Below, piece after piece: positions 17,936-26,187 of a DNA stretch of 64,000 nt. Every line of letters starts with the position of its first letter. Positions within the stretch are counted from its first letter, which is position 1. Source of the stretch: Bordetella genomosp. 10 (GTDB lineage Bacteria; Pseudomonadota; Gammaproteobacteria; Burkholderiales; Burkholderiaceae_B); NCBI RefSeq assembly GCF_002261225.1, contig NZ_NEVM01000005.1, forward strand, positions 1,054,001-1,118,000. Reading direction: 5' to 3'. Made by a program: the position numbers and the translations under genes. The notes below the pieces were generated by a model. The model ran no database searches, was not told the origin of the DNA, and saw nothing but the letters and a program-made list of their open reading frames with translations.

Positions 17936-19567
17936 TTATTCCATAAATGCAAAGTCGAATACCGTATGGCCTCCGTGATGGTGCCAGTGATGCATGGAAG
18001 CGAATGGCTTGCGCAGGAAACTGGGGTAATGCACCGGTCCTTCCGCTTCGCTATAGGTTGACGGCGACAACTCTTCGATGCGGTTCAGGGACACGCCTTT
18101 GCCGTAGTGCAGAAAACCCTGGGTCTGCGCACAGCGAATGACGCCGCCGTCTCCGCCCACCACGATGCCCGCGTTGCGGGCCTTGATCGGCGACCGGATG
18201 ATCGGGTTCAGCGCGTGGGGCGTCCAGGTCGTGGCGTCCGGCCGGTCGGCATAAAAGGCAAACAGCTCGTCACAATGGCTGGTGCCATCCGCGCGGTCGA
18301 TATTGGTGAGCAGCCACCAGTATTTTCCATAAGAAAACACGATGGTATCGACGGCCGAAACATCGCGCATCAGCACCTGATGGATTTCCCATTTCAGGGG
18401 AAATTCAGTGCATTTCCACAGTTCGATGGTTCGATTTCCGCATGTTTCAGGGACCATGTAGGTCGCGCCGTCATACTGAAATATGAATGGAAAGGACAGG
18501 TGGTAAGGCAGATCCAGCACCGTCCCGAGGAACTTGAACGCGCCGTCGACATAGGTGGCGACCGAGATCTTGCCCTTGCGTTCGCGGAAGCAGTAGTCCT
18601 CGAAGAACACGTAGGGCTGGCCCTCATGCGTGTGGACGAAGGGATCGGCGAAGAAGCGTCCCTTGGGCGGCTCCAGCACCGCCGCCGCCGACGTCACCAT
18701 CTGCTCGCGCTCCGTGGGACACATGGCAATGCGCCAGGTCACGTTGCGATTCATGGCCCGCCGCAGCACCAGGCCGGAAATCATCCAGGCCTGGCGCGCC
18801 AGATAGGCGGCGCCGTCCCATTGCGCCGGCTTGGGCAGCGCCATGGCCGTATGGATCTGCAGGCCGCCGGCCGCCGGCGCGGGCGCCGGATCCCGGTCCT
18901 TGGCGCGCAGCGTGTCGAACAGCATGAAGTTGCCCAGGCTCAGGGCCCGCGCGCGGTTCTTCAGCCAGAAAGGCTCCGTATTGAAGCTGCGCGAGTCCAA
19001 CAGCACGTCGTCCTGTTCCACCGCGCCCAGGCGCCACAGCTTCACGGTGGTATGGTCCGCGCGCTGATAGACCTCCCAGAAGCCCGCGTGCGTCACGTCG
19101 GCCTGCCCCGCCACTTCCGAATGCGCCAGCAGCCAGGCGCCGCGGCGGGCGATGCCGGCCAGCGCGCCGCGCACCGCCGGCAAACCCAGGACGAGGATCA
19201 CGTCCAGCCCCAGTTCGCGCGCGGCCGCGAGCGCCTCGTCCTCGCACGGCGCCAGTTCGCCGTTCTCGTCCCGCCGCAGCGTCAAGCGCAACAGGGGAAT
19301 GCCCGCGGGCACCGATTCCGTCAGCTCGCGGGTCGCCAGTTGCGCGCGATGGCGGGTATTCAGGATGCGGTTTTCCAGCCGCGCGACCGGTCCCAGCCCC
19401 ACGCTGGACCACGGCGTCGACTGTCCCTGCCGCAAGCCGTCCGCCTCCGCGACGAGCAACGCGGCGACCTCATAGAGGTCCTCGCGTCTCAGCCAATCGA
19501 CGATTTCATGGATCCAACCCGGCTGGTTCGAGGCGCCCACGAGCAGCGCGACCTTCGCTTTGTCCAT
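17936..19567 (-). CDS. GINT1-like glycan-processing protein
   Basis: A 543-residue protein of two parts. The N-terminal 240 residues start VALLVGASNQPGWIHEIVDW and resemble a formyltransferase-like Rossmann fold. The C-terminal part has GRFFADPFVHTHEGQPYVFF, then GKISVATYVDG and SFPFIFQYDGATYMVPETC. These repeats match the beta-propeller domain found at the N-terminus of plant glucosamine inositolphosphorylceramide transferase 1 (GINT1) and in bacterial capsule clusters. The function in bacteria is not established; a sugar-modifying or glycan-binding role is likely. ATG 19567 begins MDKAKVALLVG; a longer start at 19651 is less natural. Nearness to the polysaccharide locus suggests a shared role. 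Confidence 0.7.
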   Translation of the reverse strand: MDKAKVALLVGASNQPGWIHEIVDWLRREDLYEVAALLVAEADGLRQGQSTPWSSVGLGPVARLENRILNTRHRAQLATRELTESVPAGIPLLRLTLRRDENGELAPCEDEALAAARELGLDVILVLGLPAVRGALAGIARRGAWLLAHSEVAGQADVTHAGFWEVYQRADHTTVKLWRLGAVEQDDVLLDSRSFNTEPFWLKNRARALSLGNFMLFDTLRAKDRDPAPAPAAGGLQIHTAMALPKPAQWDGAAYLARQAWMISGLVLRRAMNRNVTWRIAMCPTEREQMVTSAAAVLEPPKGRFFADPFVHTHEGQPYVFFEDYCFRERKGKISVATYVDGAFKFLGTVLDLPYHLSFPFIFQYDGATYMVPETCGNRTIELWKCTEFPLKWEIHQVLMRDVSAVDTIVFSYGKYWWLLTNIDRADGTSHCDELFAFYADRPDATTWTPHALNPIIRSPIKARNAGIVVGGDGGVIRCAQTQGFLHYGKGVSLNRIEELSPSTYSEAEGPVHYPSFLRKPFASMHHWHHHGGHTVFDFAFME

Positions 19568-19798
19568 TCTTGTATCCAAAATTGAGGCTTGATGCCCGCA
19601 CGTGGTATAGATAGTGCGCGCTCTAATGCAAGCGCTCCAGAATGCGTTCACCCTAGACCGGACGAGCGACCGGCGCGCGGGAAGTTCTAAGGCGTAAGTA
19701 GGATCCCGGGATGGGTCGCCGGATGGAAACGGCGCGCTACTCAGCCATGGGTTGTAGGACGAAGCCGATTTCGCGCCGGCGGGGCGCCACGCTTCTGC
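19568..19798. other. Upstream region of the GINT1-like gene
   Basis: 231 bases between the histidine kinase stop and the GINT1-like start, both leftward. It must carry the promoter for the GINT1-like gene. I see no clear terminator, repeat or RNA structure in it. Confidence 0.4.
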
Positions 19799-21358
19799 TC
19801 ATCCGTGCAGATGGGCGGGGATGGCTCTCATACTTGTTGCTTCCACCGTCGAGGGGGCGGCCGGCAGCCCGAAAACAAAGGCCGCGCCGGCGTCCTGGCG
19901 CGGCGCCAGCGCGATATCGCAGCCATGCAGTTGCAAAATGCGACGCACGGTCAAGAGTCCCAGGCCGCCCCGCTCCGGACCGGTGCTGCCCCAGACCGAC
20001 GCCCGGGTGAACAAGGTATCGCGCAGCGCCTCGGCCACGCCCGGCCCGTGGTCCGCCACGCATACCTCCAGGCGCGGACCGTCGCGCCGCACGGCCACCT
20101 CCACCACGCCGCCGGCGGGGCTATGGCGCAGGGCGTTGTCCAGCAGGTTGGTCAGCACGCGCTCTATCATGCCCAGGTCGGCGCGCGCCATCGGCAGGTC
20201 CTGGTCCAGCCGCGCCCGCAAGCGAACGCGGCGCGCCTCGGCCTGCAACTCGAACTTCTGGAAGACGTCCTGGATGAGTTCCGCCAGGGAAAAGACCTCG
20301 ACCTCGGGCTGGATCAAGCCGGACTCCAGCCGCGCCAGTTCGAACAGCGCCTGCGCCAGGCGGCCCACCTTGCGGCTCTGGTCCAGCGCCACCTCCAGAT
20401 AGCGGCGGCGTTCCTCCGGGTTCAAGGCCTGTTCCTTCAGCAGCAGCGTTTCCAGATAGCCGTGCAGCGAGGTCAGCGGCGTGCGCAGATCGTGGGAAAT
20501 GTTGGCGACCAGCTCGCGCCGCTGCTGGTCCTGGCGCGTCAGCTCGCGCCACTGTTCCGCCATGCGCGCCGCCATCTGGCGGAAGGTCTGTTCGAGAATC
20601 GCGATCTCGTCGCGGTCGTCCGGCGCGGCGGCCTGGACCGCGGGGCCGGCCAGGGCGGTGGCCGCGGCGGCGTCGTCGCCGTCGAAATCGCGCAGCGTGG
20701 CGGTCAGGCGGCGCAGCGGCCGCGTGATCAGGGTGAAGGCGGCCAGGCCGGCCAGCAGGCACAGCAACGCCACCAGGGCCATGGACCACAGCGTGGTGCC
20801 CAGCACCGACCTGACGGCGACGTCGGCCGCCAGCATGTCGCGCGCCTCGCTCTGCAGCACCACGTAGACGTAGCCGTGCGGCTGGCCGTCGACGCGCAGG
20901 GGCGCGGCGTTGAACACCTTGCGGCCGGTCAGGCTGCGCGGATCGTCGCCGTAGATGGGCAAGGGGTCGCCGGCCAGCAGGCGCCGCAGCGGCGCGACGT
21001 CGATGCGGTCGCGCAGCATGTGGCCGCGCGGCGTCGCGTCGCCGACGATGCGGCCGTCCGGCGCCACCAGGTAGACCTCGACGTTGGGATTGACCGCCAT
21101 CAGCTTGTCGAACAGCTCGCGCACGGCCTCGCGGCGCAGGCCCGAGGCGTCCATCAACTGCGAGGTGTCGGCGATGTGCTGGGCCAGCCCCATGGACAGG
21201 CGCTGGGCGGTCTGCGCGTCGTGCAGCGCGTTGGCGCGCACCTGCAGCCAGGCGGAGGCGCCGCTGCAGGCCAGCAGCAGGACCGCGAATACCGCCGCCA
21301 GCCGCTGCGTCAGCGTGAGCCGGCGCCAGAACGAGGGACGGCGCGCGCCCCCATTCAT
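19799..21358 (-). CDS. Sensor histidine kinase
   Basis: A 519-residue membrane sensor. One span near residues 17-35 and a second near 188-212 (TTLWSMALVALLCLLAGLAA) enclose a periplasmic domain of about 150 residues. A HAMP linker follows, then the H-box SHDLRTPLTSLHGYLETLLL with His289. The ATPase has NLLDNALRHSPAG (N box) and DHGPGVAE (G1). The start ATG at 21358 overlaps the regulator stop by four bases, so both proteins are made together. The signal is unknown; the divergent periplasmic MsrBA genes suggest oxidative or chlorine stress (inference). Confidence 0.92.
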   Translation of the reverse strand: MNGGARRPSFWRRLTLTQRLAAVFAVLLLACSGASAWLQVRANALHDAQTAQRLSMGLAQHIADTSQLMDASGLRREAVRELFDKLMAVNPNVEVYLVAPDGRIVGDATPRGHMLRDRIDVAPLRRLLAGDPLPIYGDDPRSLTGRKVFNAAPLRVDGQPHGYVYVVLQSEARDMLAADVAVRSVLGTTLWSMALVALLCLLAGLAAFTLITRPLRRLTATLRDFDGDDAAAATALAGPAVQAAAPDDRDEIAILEQTFRQMAARMAEQWRELTRQDQQRRELVANISHDLRTPLTSLHGYLETLLLKEQALNPEERRRYLEVALDQSRKVGRLAQALFELARLESGLIQPEVEVFSLAELIQDVFQKFELQAEARRVRLRARLDQDLPMARADLGMIERVLTNLLDNALRHSPAGGVVEVAVRRDGPRLEVCVADHGPGVAEALRDTLFTRASVWGSTGPERGGLGLLTVRRILQLHGCDIALAPRQDAGAAFVFGLPAAPSTVEATSMRAIPAHLHG

Positions 21359-22071
21359 CGTTCGTCTCCCGGCACGGCGAACTTGTAGCCCTTGCCCCAG
21401 ACCGTGATGATGCGGCGCGGCTCGGCGGGATCCTGCTCCACCTTCAGGCGCAGCCGGTTGATATGGGTGTTGACGGTGTGCTCGTAGCCGTCATGCTGGT
21501 AGCCCCAGACCTGGTTGAGCAGATCCAGGCGCGAGAACACCTGGCCCGGATGGCGCGCGAAGAAATACAGCAGGTCGAACTCGCGCGGCGTCAGCTCCAC
21601 CGGGTTGCCGTCGACCTTCACTTCGCGCGCCAGGGCGTCGATGCTCACGCCGCCCGCCTCCAGGCCGCCGCCTTCCAGGCGGGCGCTGCGGGCCATGGCG
21701 TCGCTGCGCCGCAGCAGCGCCTTGACCCGCGCCACCAGTTCCAGCATGGAGAAAGGCTTGGACAGGTAGTCGTCGGCGCCCAGCTCCAGGCCGACGATGC
21801 GATGCAGTTCGCTGGAGCGCGCGCTGGTGATGATAATCGGCGTATAACGGGTCATGGCGCGGGCGCGGCGGCAGATTTCCAGCCCGTCGACGCCGGGCAG
21901 CATCAGGTCCAGCACCAGCGCGTCCCAGCCGCCCGCTTCCAGCAGGCGCAGGCCCGTATCGCCGTCGGCGGCATGCTCGACCGCGTAGCCCTCGTCGCGC
22001 AGGTGCAGGCGCAGCAGGTCGGCGATATGGGCGTCGTCCTCGACGATGAGTACACGTTTGGGGGCAGTCAT
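21355..22071 (-). CDS. OmpR-family response regulator
   Basis: A 238-residue regulator. The receiver has RVLIVEDDAHIADLL with the acidic pair, phospho-acceptor Asp55 in ALVLDLMLPG, and Lys in DYLSKPF. The C-terminal winged helix has LTPREFDLLYFFARHPGQVF and VNTHINRLRLKVE. It is the cognate partner of the downstream kinase (ATGA overlap) and is transcribed away from msrB. Confidence 0.94.
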   Translation of the reverse strand: MTAPKRVLIVEDDAHIADLLRLHLRDEGYAVEHAADGDTGLRLLEAGGWDALVLDLMLPGVDGLEICRRARAMTRYTPIIITSARSSELHRIVGLELGADDYLSKPFSMLELVARVKALLRRSDAMARSARLEGGGLEAGGVSIDALAREVKVDGNPVELTPREFDLLYFFARHPGQVFSRLDLLNQVWGYQHDGYEHTVNTHINRLRLKVEQDPAEPRRIITVWGKGYKFAVPGDER

Positions 22072-22259
22072 GGGCGCGATTTCATCCGTGGCAGGAGGGC
22101 ATTGTCGCCTTGCCGGGCGCGGGCAAGTATCACATTTAATTTAAGTTTGCGTGAGGACTTGGCGGGGCGGCCGCTGGAACAATGCGTTCATCGTACCGGC
22201 GCCGTCCACGGCGCGCCGGACAGCGGCCGGACCGCCGGCCATCGGACAGGAGCGAGTCC
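22072..22259. promoter_or_regulatory. Divergent promoter region, regulator and msrBA
   Basis: A 188-base gap between the leftward two-component genes and rightward msrB. A short AT-rich patch (ATCACATTTAATTTAAG, 22130-22146) is the likely promoter core. The arrangement suggests that the response regulator controls both directions; no clear direct repeats were found. Confidence 0.4.
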
Positions 22260-22787
22260 ATGAGCATTCGACGTCGACATTTCCTGCGCAACGCCGGCCT
22301 CGGCGCGCTGGCCACCGGCCTGGCGGGCTGGCAGTTCCTGCGCCCGGCGCCCGCGGCATCCGCCGGCAACGGCGCCCCGGAGGCGGCCGAGGCCTACGCC
22401 GTGACGCATACGGACGCGGAGTGGCGGGCCATGCTGACCGGCCCGCAGTACGCGGTGCTGCGCCGGGAGGGCACCGAGCGCCCGTACAGCAGCCCGCTGA
22501 ACGACGAGCACCGGCCGGGGATCTTCTCCTGCGCCGGCTGCCAACTGGCCTTGTTTTCCTCGAAGACCAAGTTCGACAGCGGCACCGGCTGGCCCAGTTT
22601 CTGGCGACCGCTGGATAACGCGGTGCGCACGCATGAAGACCGGTCCTTCGGAATGGTCCGCTCGGCGGTCTCCTGCAGCAGTTGCGGCGGCCATCTGGGA
22701 CACGTGTTCGACGACGGTCCCCGGCCCACGGGGCTGCGGTATTGCATGAACGGCGTGGCGATGACGTTCAAGGAGCAGGCGGTCTAG
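22260..22787 (+). CDS. msrB: Exported methionine-R-sulfoxide reductase
   Basis: A 175-residue MsrB with a twin-arginine-type signal (MSIRRRHFLRNAG then a hydrophobic run), so it probably acts in the periplasm. The zinc-binding pairs are CAGC and CSSCGGHLGHVF; the catalytic Cys is in GLRYCMNGVAM; GTGWPSFW is the substrate motif. It repairs methionine-R-sulfoxide in proteins. ATG 22260 follows ACAGGAGCGAGTCC, a good ribosome site, and gives a proper signal peptide; upstream in-frame starts do not. It is followed by msrA after 84 bases. Confidence 0.92.
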   Translation: MSIRRRHFLRNAGLGALATGLAGWQFLRPAPAASAGNGAPEAAEAYAVTHTDAEWRAMLTGPQYAVLRREGTERPYSSPLNDEHRPGIFSCAGCQLALFSSKTKFDSGTGWPSFWRPLDNAVRTHEDRSFGMVRSAVSCSSCGGHLGHVFDDGPRPTGLRYCMNGVAMTFKEQAV

Positions 22788-22871
22788 CCGCGGTTTCGCG
22801 TGCCAAGTGCCCAAGTGCCCAGTGCTTTTACCAAGCGCTTTTATTGAATTCCTTCGTATCGCGAGGCAATC

Positions 22872-23609
22872 ATGAAGAATCCCCTCCCGCCTTCCCCTTC
22901 CAAAGGTCGCCTGCCCGTTCTGCTCGCCGGCGCGGGCCTGGGCCTGGCCATCGTGCTGCTGGCGCCCCAGCTCACCGCCCGCGCCGCCGAACAGGCGGTC
23001 GCCATCGTCGCGCCGGCGGTCGACGAACCGGCCACCGGCGCGACGAGCGAGACGGCGGTCTTCGCGGGCGGCTGCTTCTGGGGCGTGCAAGGCGTGTTCC
23101 AGCACGTCAAGGGCGTGACGCGCGCGGTGTCGGGCTACGCCGGCGGGCAGGCGGCCACGGCGCACTACGACATCGTCAGCGAAGGGCGCAGCGGCCACGC
23201 GGAGTCGGTGCAGGTGACCTACGATCCGCGCCAGATCAGCTACGGCAAGCTGCTGCAGATCTACTTCTCCGTGGCGCACGATCCCACGCAGTTGAACCGG
23301 CAGGGACCGGACACCGGCACCCAATACCGCTCGGCGATATTCCCCGCGTCGGCGATGCAGCACAAGGTGGCCGAGGCGTATATCGCGCAACTGAATCGCT
23401 CGGGGGCGTACCGCAAGCCTATCGTGACCACGCTGGAGGACGGGAAGGCGTTCTACCCCGCCGAGGGATACCACCAGGATTTCATGGAACATAACCCCGA
23501 CTATCCCTACATCGTCTACAACGACCTGCCCAAGGTGAAGAATCTGCAGGCCATGTTCGGCGATCTCTATCGGGACCAACCGGTGCTGGTCGCCGCGCAG
23601 GCGCGGTAG
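22872..23609 (+). CDS. msrA: Exported methionine-S-sulfoxide reductase
   Basis: A 245-residue MsrA with an N-terminal hydrophobic segment (VLLAGAGLGLAIVLLAPQLT, about residues 16-35) acting as signal or anchor. The catalytic motif GGCFWG has Cys68. Family residues QYRSAIF and YHQDFME follow. It reduces methionine-S-sulfoxide, complementing MsrB, so both stereoisomers can be repaired outside the cytoplasm. It is a separate gene, unlike the fused MsrAB of some pathogens. Confidence 0.93.
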   Translation: MKNPLPPSPSKGRLPVLLAGAGLGLAIVLLAPQLTARAAEQAVAIVAPAVDEPATGATSETAVFAGGCFWGVQGVFQHVKGVTRAVSGYAGGQAATAHYDIVSEGRSGHAESVQVTYDPRQISYGKLLQIYFSVAHDPTQLNRQGPDTGTQYRSAIFPASAMQHKVAEAYIAQLNRSGAYRKPIVTTLEDGKAFYPAEGYHQDFMEHNPDYPYIVYNDLPKVKNLQAMFGDLYRDQPVLVAAQAR

Positions 23610-23620
23610 CCGTTCACGCC

Positions 23621-23645
23621 CCGCGGGAGCCCTTTACTCCCGCGG
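23621..23645. terminator. Hairpin between convergent msrA and Bug gene
   Basis: A perfect 9-bp stem, CCGCGGGAG and CTCCCGCGG, with a seven-base loop fills most of the 43-base gap between two convergent stops. No long T-run follows on either strand, but position and stability suit a two-way terminator. Confidence 0.55.
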
Positions 23646-23652
23646 CAGCCCT

Positions 23653-24660
23653 TCATTCCATCTGCAAGCCCGACTGCCGGATGGCGGCGCCGAGGCGGGC
23701 TTTTTCCCGCGCGATATGCGCGGCGAACTGCTCGGGCGTGCCGCCGGCGGGCTCGGCGCCGTCGCTGGCCAGGCTGGCGCGGATAGCGGGATCCTGGAGC
23801 GCCTGGTTGAGGCCCGCGTTGAGCTTCATGACGATATCGCGGGGCGTGCCGGCGGGCGCCAGGATGCCGTACCAGGAACTGGTTTCATAACCCGGCAGGC
23901 CTTGCGAGGCGATGGTCGGCACGCCCGGCAGCGAAGCGAGTTCATGCGTGCCGGTGACGCCCAGGGGAACGAGGCTGCCGTCCTTGATGTGCGGCAGGAT
24001 GGCGACGACGCTGCTGAACATCAGGGGAACCTGTCCGCCCAGCAGGTCGGTCAAGGCGGGACTCAGGCCTTTATAGGGAACGTGGGTGAGCTTGACCTTG
24101 GCCTGCGTCTCGAACATCACCGCCGCCAGGTGCGAGGAGGAGCCGTTGCCGTTGGAGGCGTAATCCAGCTTGCCGGGTTCCTTGCGCGCCAGCGCGATCA
24201 GCTCCGCCACGGTGTGGATGTGCAGGCTGGGCTGCGCCACCAGCACCATGGGCGCCTGGGCCAGCAGCGTGATGGGGGCAAAATCCTTGATGGGGTCGTA
24301 AGGCAGGTTCTTGCGCAGGTTCGGATTGATGGCATGGCTGCCGACGCCGCCCAGGAACAAGGTGTAGCCGTCGGCCGGCGCCCGCGCGACGGCCTCGGCG
24401 CCGACCGTGCCGCCGGCCCCGGCGCGGTTCTCCACCACGATGGCCTGCCCCAGTATCTCGCCCAGGCGCCGCCCCACCGTCCGGGCCACGTTGTCATTGC
24501 CGCCGCCCGGCGCGAACGGCACGATCAGACGTATGGAATGATCGGGGTAGTTCGCCGCCGGCTGCGTTTCCGCCGCCCGGGCCGCCGATGGCGCCACGCC
24601 AGCCGCCATGCCCATAACCCCCGCCGACAGCAAGCCGGCAAGCCACGTTCTTCGTTTCAT
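23653..24660 (-). CDS. Bug-family tricarboxylate-binding protein (TctC-like)
   Basis: A 335-residue periplasmic binding protein with signal peptide MKRRTWLAGLLSAGVMGMAA ending near ARA-AE. Mature motifs include IRLIVPFAPGGGNDNVARTV and VVENRAGAGGTVGAEAVARA, standard for the Bug/TctC family. These bind carboxylic acids, sometimes for a tripartite transporter, sometimes as orphan sensors. No TctAB membrane genes are nearby. ATG 24660 has GGAAGG six bases upstream. It follows the FAD dehydrogenase in the same direction. Confidence 0.92.
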   Translation of the reverse strand: MKRRTWLAGLLSAGVMGMAAGVAPSAARAAETQPAANYPDHSIRLIVPFAPGGGNDNVARTVGRRLGEILGQAIVVENRAGAGGTVGAEAVARAPADGYTLFLGGVGSHAINPNLRKNLPYDPIKDFAPITLLAQAPMVLVAQPSLHIHTVAELIALARKEPGKLDYASNGNGSSSHLAAVMFETQAKVKLTHVPYKGLSPALTDLLGGQVPLMFSSVVAILPHIKDGSLVPLGVTGTHELASLPGVPTIASQGLPGYETSSWYGILAPAGTPRDIVMKLNAGLNQALQDPAIRASLASDGAEPAGGTPEQFAAHIAREKARLGAAIRQSGLQME

Positions 24661-24677
24661 GATGTCCTTCCCCGCGC

Positions 24678-26186
24678 TCACCGAGCGCCCGATGCCAGCG
24701 CGCCGCGCGCGGCGCCGGTCCCCGCGATGCGGCCGAAGACGGCCCCGGACACCAGGCCGGTGCCGCTGGGATAGTTGAAGTAGAAAAGGCCGCCCACCAT
24801 TTCACCCGCGCAATACAGCCCCGGCATGGGATTCAGATGCACGTCCAGGACCTGGCCGTTCTCCGGGCGGATGCGCAATCCGCCGAAGGTGAAGGTGATG
24901 CCGCAGGTCGTGGCGTAGGCGTGATAAGGCGGCGTATCCAGCTTCTGCGCCCAGTTGGACTTGGGCGGCGCGATGCCGCGGGTGGACAGGCCGTCCTTGA
25001 TCGTGGGATCGAAGGCCACGTCCGGCACCACGGCGTCGTTATAGGCGCGCACGGTCTGCAGGAAAGCCTCGGGATCCACGCCCTCCAGCTTGCCGGCCAG
25101 GTCTTCCAGGGTGTCGGCCGTGACCTTGGTCATCGTCTTGATGCGGTATTCGGAACGCAGCAGGTCGTTGACCTTGGAATCGAATACCTGCCAAGCGAAC
25201 TGGCCGGGCTGCTTGAGCAGCTCGCCGCCGTACTTGGCATAGGTGAAGGAGTGGAAGTCGTAGCCCTCGTCGACGAAGCGGCGGCCATGGGCGTTGATCA
25301 GCAAGCCGAAGATATAGCTGTGCTTCTGGTATTGATCGCCGACGTTCACGTCGCCGAATTCCGGCGCGTTCAATTCCCAGCCCGTGGCGTGGCAGCCCGA
25401 CCAGTTGCCGTACGGCGCCGCGCCGGCGTCCAAAGCCATGCGCAGGCCATCGCCCTGGTTGTAGCGGGTGCCGCGCACCTTCGCCAGTTCCCAGCCGGGG
25501 CCCAGGTAACGGGCGCGCATTTCGGGATTGGCCTCGAAGCCGCCGCAAGCCAGCACCACCGCTCCCGCGCGGAAATCGACCGGCTCGCCCTGCCGCGTCG
25601 CATGCACGCCGCCGACGCGCTCGTGCTCGTCCAGCAGCAGGCGCTTGGCGCGGGTCGCATAGTGCACGTCGATGCCGGCCTGCCGCACGGCCTTGTCCAG
25701 GAATTGCACCAGCCCCGCGCCGCCGCCCGACACTTCGATCGGCAGGCGGCCGAAGAACTTGCGGCGGCCGTCCACCAGGCGCGACTGGCGGCCGAAGTTG
25801 GGCACGAAGCGCACGCCCTTGGAGCGCAGCCACACCATGGTCTCCAGGCTGCGGGTCACCAGGATCTCCGACAGCTCGGCGTCGGTGCGGTAGTTGGTCA
25901 GGCGAAACAGGTCGTCGAAGAATTCGTCGGTGGTGTTGGTGAAGAAATCGCTGGTGACGATCTCTTCTTCCGTCAGGTCGGTCACGCGCTTGAGGTCTTC
26001 GACGGAGTCGTAGGCGAAGCGCATCACGCCGCCGGCGAAACGGCTGTTGCCGCCGGACTCCTCCTCCGAGGCGGCCTCCAGGATGGCGACGCGCGCCCCC
26101 TGCTCGCGCGCGGCCAGCGCCGCGCACAGGGCCGCATTGCCCTTGCCCACCACGATCACGTCATAGTTCTGCTGGGTGTCTTGCAC
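24678..26186 (-). CDS. FAD-dependent dehydrogenase, tricarballylate dehydrogenase-like (TcuA)
   Basis: A 502-residue FAD-binding protein of the fumarate reductase/succinate dehydrogenase flavoprotein family. It starts VIVVGKGNAALCAALAAREQ and has SGGNSRFAGG, NPEMRARYLGPG and the C-terminal FAD motif GLYCAGEMVGGLFYFNYPSG. The closest characterised type is TcuA, which oxidises tricarballylate to cis-aconitate. GTG 26186 was chosen because GGAGGAG lies six bases upstream and the codon follows the previous stop directly. The neighbouring Bug protein and MmgE/PrpD genes support tri- or dicarboxylate catabolism; the actual substrate is unknown. Confidence 0.85.
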   Translation of the reverse strand: MQDTQQNYDVIVVGKGNAALCAALAAREQGARVAILEAASEEESGGNSRFAGGVMRFAYDSVEDLKRVTDLTEEEIVTSDFFTNTTDEFFDDLFRLTNYRTDAELSEILVTRSLETMVWLRSKGVRFVPNFGRQSRLVDGRRKFFGRLPIEVSGGGAGLVQFLDKAVRQAGIDVHYATRAKRLLLDEHERVGGVHATRQGEPVDFRAGAVVLACGGFEANPEMRARYLGPGWELAKVRGTRYNQGDGLRMALDAGAAPYGNWSGCHATGWELNAPEFGDVNVGDQYQKHSYIFGLLINAHGRRFVDEGYDFHSFTYAKYGGELLKQPGQFAWQVFDSKVNDLLRSEYRIKTMTKVTADTLEDLAGKLEGVDPEAFLQTVRAYNDAVVPDVAFDPTIKDGLSTRGIAPPKSNWAQKLDTPPYHAYATTCGITFTFGGLRIRPENGQVLDVHLNPMPGLYCAGEMVGGLFYFNYPSGTGLVSGAVFGRIAGTGAARGALASGAR

Positions 26187-26187
26187 T

